Made by a program: the position numbers and the translations under genes
The notes under the pieces: generated by a model
Told to the model about the DNA's origin: nothing
The model's input: the letters and a program-made list of their open reading frames with translations, nothing else
Databases searched by the model: none
Source of the DNA: an uncultured Clostridia bacterium
GTDB taxonomy: Bacteria > Bacillota > Clostridia > Oscillospirales > Ruminococcaceae
DNA: 8,650 nucleotides
NCBI GenBank assembly: GCA_947175655.1
Contig: CAMWNQ010000071.1
Span: forward strand, 1 to 8,650
Direction: 5' to 3'
Shown: positions 5,257 to 8,650 of the stretch, one piece after another
How positions within the stretch are numbered: the first letter of the stretch is position 1
Layout: every line of letters begins with the position of its first letter

Positions 5257-6540
5257 TTATTCAGCTTTTGTTACTGTTTGATTACGTCTGTTAATAAGTT
5301 TTGGCTGGAGTGTTTCAACGCTTTCAGCAGTTATAATAACTTTTGATATACTTCCGTCAGAAGGAACATTAAACATAGTATCCATAAGGATTCCTTCTAT
5401 GATTGAACGCAATCCTCTTGCACCCGTTTTCTGTGCAATAGCTTTCTGAGCGATTTCTTTAAGTGCATCTTCTTCTATTTCAAGTTCTATGTCGTCATAG
5501 GAGAAAAGCTTTCTATACTGCTTTATAAGTGCATTTTTAGGCTGAGTCATAATTTTTATGAGAGCATCTTCGTCAAGTTCTTCAAGAACGGTTATAATTG
5601 GAAGTCTTCCGACAAATTCCGGTACCATTCCGAACTTTACTAAATCTTTTGGAATAACATGCTTGAAGATATTTTCCTCAATGTCCTTTTTGACTGTCAT
5701 ATCACTTTCAAAGCCTATGGAAGTCTTGCCGATTCTTCTTTTTATAATCTTTTCAAGGCCATCAAATGCACCACCACATATAAACAATATATTCTGGGTA
5801 TTTATCTGCACGCATTCCTGATTCGGATGCTTTCTTCCGCCCTGAGGAGGAACATTTGAAATTGTACCTTCAATAATTTTAAGAAGTGACTGCTGAACAC
5901 CTTCACCACTTACATCTCTTGTAATTGAAGTGTTTTCAGATTTTCTTGCAATTTTATCAATCTCGTCTATATAAATAATACCTCTTTCAGCAGCTTCAAT
6001 ATCAGAATCAGCAGCCTGAATAAGACGTACAAGAACGTTTTCAACATCATCACCGACATATCCTGCCTCGGTGATAGTAGTAGCATCAGCTATTGCAAAA
6101 GGTACATTCAAAAGCCTTGCAAGAGTCTGTGCAAGGAAAGTTTTTCCGACACCTGTAGGTCCTAAAAGAAGTACATTACTTTTCTGAATTTCAACGCCAT
6201 CATTTTTTGCATTAATTTCATTCTGACTTAAAATTCTTTTATAGTGGTTATATACTGATACTGCAAGAGAAATTTTTGCATTATCCTGACCGACAACATA
6301 TTCATCAAGAAATTCTTTTATCTCACGAGGCTTTAAAAGACGGATTGAAGAATTTTTTTTACTTTTTTCGGACTTGGAGGACTTTTTTTCATTAACTTTC
6401 TTTGGAGGACCAAAAAGCATATTATAACAATAACATACGCATTCATCACAGATACTTATATCACCTGCTGAAAACATATTTCTTATTTCGTTTTCGCCTT
6501 TTCCACAGAAAGAGCATATTTTAAAATCGCTTCCTGTCAT
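5257..6540 (-). CDS. clpX: ATP-dependent Clp protease ATP-binding subunit ClpX
   Basis: ClpX is the hexameric AAA+ unfoldase that feeds tagged or damaged proteins into ClpP. The product is 427 residues, the typical length. Visible features in order: an N-terminal zinc-binding domain with C9, C12, C31 and C34; a Lys/Ser-rich linker at about 48-65; Walker A GPTGVGKT at 127-134; the pore-1 loop GYVG at 160-163; Walker B IIYIDEID at 188-195; the RKH pore loop at 236-238; the ClpP-docking IGF loop at 275-277; and the sensor-2 region GARGLRSI at 373-380. No expected motif is missing. The ATG is nine bases after the clpP stop, and its ribosome site (AAGGTAGG) overlaps the clpP TAG, so translational coupling with clpP is likely. 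An intrinsic terminator follows; lon, which follows clpX in some bacteria, is absent. Confidence 0.98.
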   Translation of the reverse strand: MTGSDFKICSFCGKGENEIRNMFSAGDISICDECVCYCYNMLFGPPKKVNEKKSSKSEKSKKNSSIRLLKPREIKEFLDEYVVGQDNAKISLAVSVYNHYKRILSQNEINAKNDGVEIQKSNVLLLGPTGVGKTFLAQTLARLLNVPFAIADATTITEAGYVGDDVENVLVRLIQAADSDIEAAERGIIYIDEIDKIARKSENTSITRDVSGEGVQQSLLKIIEGTISNVPPQGGRKHPNQECVQINTQNILFICGGAFDGLEKIIKRRIGKTSIGFESDMTVKKDIEENIFKHVIPKDLVKFGMVPEFVGRLPIITVLEELDEDALIKIMTQPKNALIKQYRKLFSYDDIELEIEEDALKEIAQKAIAQKTGARGLRSIIEGILMDTMFNVPSDGSISKVIITAESVETLQPKLINRRNQTVTKAE

Positions 6541-6549
6541 ATATTAAAC

Positions 6550-7140
6550 CTACCTTTTTGCTATAACTTTATCAATAAGACCATAATCACAGGCTTCCTG
6601 AGCATACATATAATTATCACGTTCAGTATCTCTTGTGATTTCTTCTATTGATTTGCCGGTATTTTCCGCAAGGATTTCATTCATCTTCTGTCTTGTTCTG
6701 ACAAGGTGGTCGGAATGTATTTTTATATCTGTACACTGTCCGGAAAGTCCGCCTGAAATAAGAGGCTGATGAATCATAATTTCACTGTTTGGAAGAGCCA
6801 TTCTCTTGCCCTTTGTACCTGCTGAAAGCAGAAAAGCTCCCATAGATGCAGCCATACCGATACAAATAGTAGAAACATCACATTTTATATACTGCATAGT
6901 ATCATAAATAGCCATACCAGCAGTAATTGAACCTCCAGGGCTATTTATATAAAATGAAATGTCTTTTTCATTATCCTGACTTTCAAGATAAAGAAGCTGT
7001 GCAACAATAACACTTGCAGTAGCATCATTTACTTGGTCTGAAAGCATAATGATTCTGTCATTAAGCAGACGGGAATATATATCATAAGACCTTTCTCCTC
7101 TGCTTGTCTGTTCTACAACATAAGGTACTAAAACGCTCAT
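6550..7140 (-). CDS. clpP: ATP-dependent Clp protease proteolytic subunit ClpP
   Basis: ClpP is the barrel-shaped serine peptidase (two stacked heptamers) that degrades proteins unfolded by ClpX or other Clp ATPases in the cytoplasm. At 196 residues it has the usual length. The N-terminus VPYVVEQTSRGERSYDIYSR is highly typical. The oxyanion-region motif INSPGGSITAGMAIYD is at 65-80. The catalytic triad is S99 in GMAASMGAF (95-103), H124 in MIHQP (122-126) and D175 in DTERDNYM (171-178). AAAGGAG lies eight bases before the ATG, giving a confident start. It is tightly linked to clpX downstream and separated from tig by 126 bases containing a hairpin. Confidence 0.99.
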   Translation of the reverse strand: MSVLVPYVVEQTSRGERSYDIYSRLLNDRIIMLSDQVNDATASVIVAQLLYLESQDNEKDISFYINSPGGSITAGMAIYDTMQYIKCDVSTICIGMAASMGAFLLSAGTKGKRMALPNSEIMIHQPLISGGLSGQCTDIKIHSDHLVRTRQKMNEILAENTGKSIEEITRDTERDNYMYAQEACDYGLIDKVIAKR

Positions 7141-7266
7141 TTTTTAATCTCCTTTCAGCATTTCAGAGTTTTCAAAATTAAAAAATTTAAAAATATGACA
7201 TACTCCCCGCCTGAAAAGACGGGGAATTATCATTTATATCATTAGTAATATTGTCGGAATATGTAA
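7141..7266. other. tig-clpP intergenic region
   Basis: The 126 bases contain the hairpin described separately, the clpP Shine-Dalgarno (AAAGGAG, 7155-7149), and upstream of the hairpin a TGATATAAA on the minus strand that could be an extended -10 element without a good -35. I see no gene. Whether clpP is transcribed from tig or from its own promoter cannot be settled here. Confidence 0.45.
7204..7225 (-). other. GC-rich intercistronic hairpin between tig and clpP
   Basis: On the minus strand TCCCCGTCT (7225-7217) and AGGCGGGGA (7212-7204) form a 9-bp stem with one G·U pair and a TTTC loop. The first T-run begins 10 bases after the stem (GTATGTCATA, then TTTTT), so it is not a classic intrinsic terminator. 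It may attenuate read-through, protect the tig message 3' end or mark a processing site. Confidence 0.6.
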
Positions 7267-8595
7267 TTATTCTTCTGTAGTTTCTGCATTTTCTGCTTCA
7301 GCAGTTTCTTCAGAATTATCAATTACAGCACTTTCCTTAACAATTTCTATAGCCTTCTGTACTTTAAGGTCTTCCTTGTAATCATCAACAGGGATAAATC
7401 TCTTCATAACATCAAGAGTAACCTTATTTGCTTCAGCGATTTCAGTAAGACCAGCGTCAACTTCTTCATCAGAAATCTGAACATTTTCAAGTTCAGCAAT
7501 CTTTTCAAGTGCAAGACGAAGTTTTACTTCATCAACAGCTCTTTCTCTATATGAATCTCTGAGAGTTTCCATATCCATACCAGTATACTGGAAATACAAA
7601 TCAAGTTTCATGTCGTTCTGCTTAAGCTGATTTTCAAAAGCCTGAACAAAAGAATCTATTCTTCTTTCATACATACAGTTAGGAATAGGAGAATCAACTT
7701 TAGAAATAATTGAAGTCATAATGCTATTTTCAAAGCTTGCTTCAGCCTGATTATTTGCAGCATCTTCGAGCTTTGTTCTTATATCTGCTCTGTATTCTTC
7801 AACGCTTTCAAAATCTGTAGCATCCTTGATTAATTCGTCATCAATTTCAGGGAGTTCTTCAAAGCTGATAGACTTAATCTTACATTTGAATACAGCTTCT
7901 TTTCCAGCGTATTCTTCCATCTGATAAGTTTCAGGGAATGTAACATTTACATCAAATTCTTCATCAATGCTGTGACCTACAACCTGTTCTTCAAAACCAG
8001 GAATAAACTGACCACTTCCAAGACGAAGTGGATGGTCTTCACCTTTACCGCCTTCAAAAGCTTCTTCACCGAAGAAACCTTCAAAATCAAGAACAACTTC
8101 ATCGTCCATCTGAGCTGGTCTGTCATCAACAGAAACTATTCTTGCATTTTTCTTTCTTATATTATAAATCTGAGCATCTATATCAGCATCAGTAATTTCC
8201 TTTACCTTCTTAGGAGCTTTGATGCCCTTATAATCGCTTATTTCGATTACAGGCTTAGTAACACATACAGCCTTTATTTCAAGACCTTCTTTTTTATCAA
8301 TTGAAAGCACTTCAACAGATGGTCTATCAACAAGGTTAAGATTAAGTTCTCTGATAGCTGTATCAAGTTCAGCAGGAAGAAGACTGTTTATAGCATCTTC
8401 ATAGAAAACACCTTCGCCATATTCTTTTTCGATAAGCTTTCTAGGTGCTTTACCCTTTCTGAATCCGTTAAGCTGGATTGATTTTTTCTGTTGCTGATAA
8501 ATTTTTTCAACAGATGCTTCAAAAGTATCTGCATCAATAGCAATAATCACTTCTGTTGTGTTTACATCTGTTTTATTTGATGATTTTAAACTCAT
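7267..8595 (-). CDS. tig: Trigger factor, ribosome-associated chaperone
   Basis: Trigger factor binds the ribosome near the peptide exit and shields nascent chains; it also has peptidyl-prolyl isomerase activity. The 442-residue product has the family's full length and three-part layout. The N-terminal ribosome-binding domain carries the signature GFRKGKAP at 44-51. An FKBP-like isomerase domain lies at about 160-245 (DDEVVLDFEGFFG, then GSGQFIPGFEEQVVG). A long helical chaperone domain runs from about 250 to 420, followed by an acidic Glu/Ala/Thr tail (about 428-442). The start has MSLKSSNKTD and a GGAGGA ribosome site about 10 bases upstream. It heads the tig-clpP-clpX group, a common arrangement linking co-translational folding with ClpXP proteolysis. 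Confidence 0.98.
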   Translation of the reverse strand: MSLKSSNKTDVNTTEVIIAIDADTFEASVEKIYQQQKKSIQLNGFRKGKAPRKLIEKEYGEGVFYEDAINSLLPAELDTAIRELNLNLVDRPSVEVLSIDKKEGLEIKAVCVTKPVIEISDYKGIKAPKKVKEITDADIDAQIYNIRKKNARIVSVDDRPAQMDDEVVLDFEGFFGEEAFEGGKGEDHPLRLGSGQFIPGFEEQVVGHSIDEEFDVNVTFPETYQMEEYAGKEAVFKCKIKSISFEELPEIDDELIKDATDFESVEEYRADIRTKLEDAANNQAEASFENSIMTSIISKVDSPIPNCMYERRIDSFVQAFENQLKQNDMKLDLYFQYTGMDMETLRDSYRERAVDEVKLRLALEKIAELENVQISDEEVDAGLTEIAEANKVTLDVMKRFIPVDDYKEDLKVQKAIEIVKESAVIDNSEETAEAENAETTEE

Positions 8596-8638
8596 TTTAA
8601 TAAATCCTCCGTTATTTTTGTAAATCAGTGTATTAACA

Positions 8639-8647
8639 ATTATAACA
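8639..8647 (-). promoter_or_regulatory. Extended -10 element of the tig promoter (-35 lies outside the window)
   Basis: On the minus strand TGTTATAAT (8647-8639) gives a perfect TATAAT preceded by TGN. It would start transcription near 8632, with a leader of about 37 bases before the tig ATG. The -35 box would fall beyond the window edge, so the promoter is only half visible. Confidence 0.65.
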
Positions 8648-8650
8648 CAT

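Noticed and set aside
5558..8304. Plus-strand frames opposite clpX and tig (5558-5821, 5659-5859, 7972-8304)
   Set aside because: They are antisense to strongly conserved genes and show no family features.

Overview
The window is AT-rich and every gene I can support is on the minus strand, so biological order runs from high to low coordinates. The gene content is tig, clpP, clpX, gatC, gatA, a single long gatB–aspartyl-tRNA synthetase gene, then the start of an unrecognised gene. Low GC, strong AGGAGG-type ribosome sites, the tig-clpP-clpX order and an archaeal-type (AspRS2-like) aspartyl-tRNA synthetase suggest a low-GC Firmicute (Clostridia, perhaps a Ruminococcus-like member of the Oscillospiraceae). 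That placement is inference; no rRNA or other taxonomic marker is present.

Region 5257-8650 is a protein quality-control block. Trigger factor (tig) has an extended -10 element at the window edge. A 126-base spacer with a 9-bp GC-rich hairpin but no adjacent U-tract separates it from clpP. clpP and clpX are 9 bases apart, and the clpX ribosome site overlaps the clpP stop codon. A clear intrinsic terminator follows clpX. The products act together: a ribosome-bound chaperone plus the ClpXP unfoldase-protease.

Region 221-5215 is a separate transcription unit devoted to amide aminoacyl-tRNA formation. It starts with a good SigA-type promoter (TTGCAA, 17 bp, TGA-TATAAT) just beyond the clpX terminator, encodes GatC, GatA and a 959-residue protein, and ends in a strong intrinsic terminator at 217-243. 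The 959-residue protein joins a complete GatB (about residues 1-475) through an acidic linker (about 476-504) to a complete class II AspRS of the archaeal/AspRS2 type (about 505-959). All expected GatB metal-site cysteines and AspRS motifs 1, 2 and 3 are intact. If the AspRS half charges tRNA-Asn with Asp, the fusion would tether the charging enzyme to the amidotransferase that converts Asp-tRNA-Asn to Asn-tRNA-Asn, giving a covalently built Asn-transamidosome. This is the most interesting item in the window.

Two non-coding intervals also deserve notice. The 193-base gatA-gatB spacer is unusually long and contains a lone CRISPR-repeat-like 35-mer, an ATTGC/GCAAT palindrome and an 8-bp direct repeat around a 136-bp core. 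In the gatC-gatA spacer, a 7-bp hairpin lies between the Shine-Dalgarno sequence and the gatA start. At the low-coordinate edge, 1-150 holds the first 50 codons of a highly acidic protein of unknown function with a strong ribosome site.
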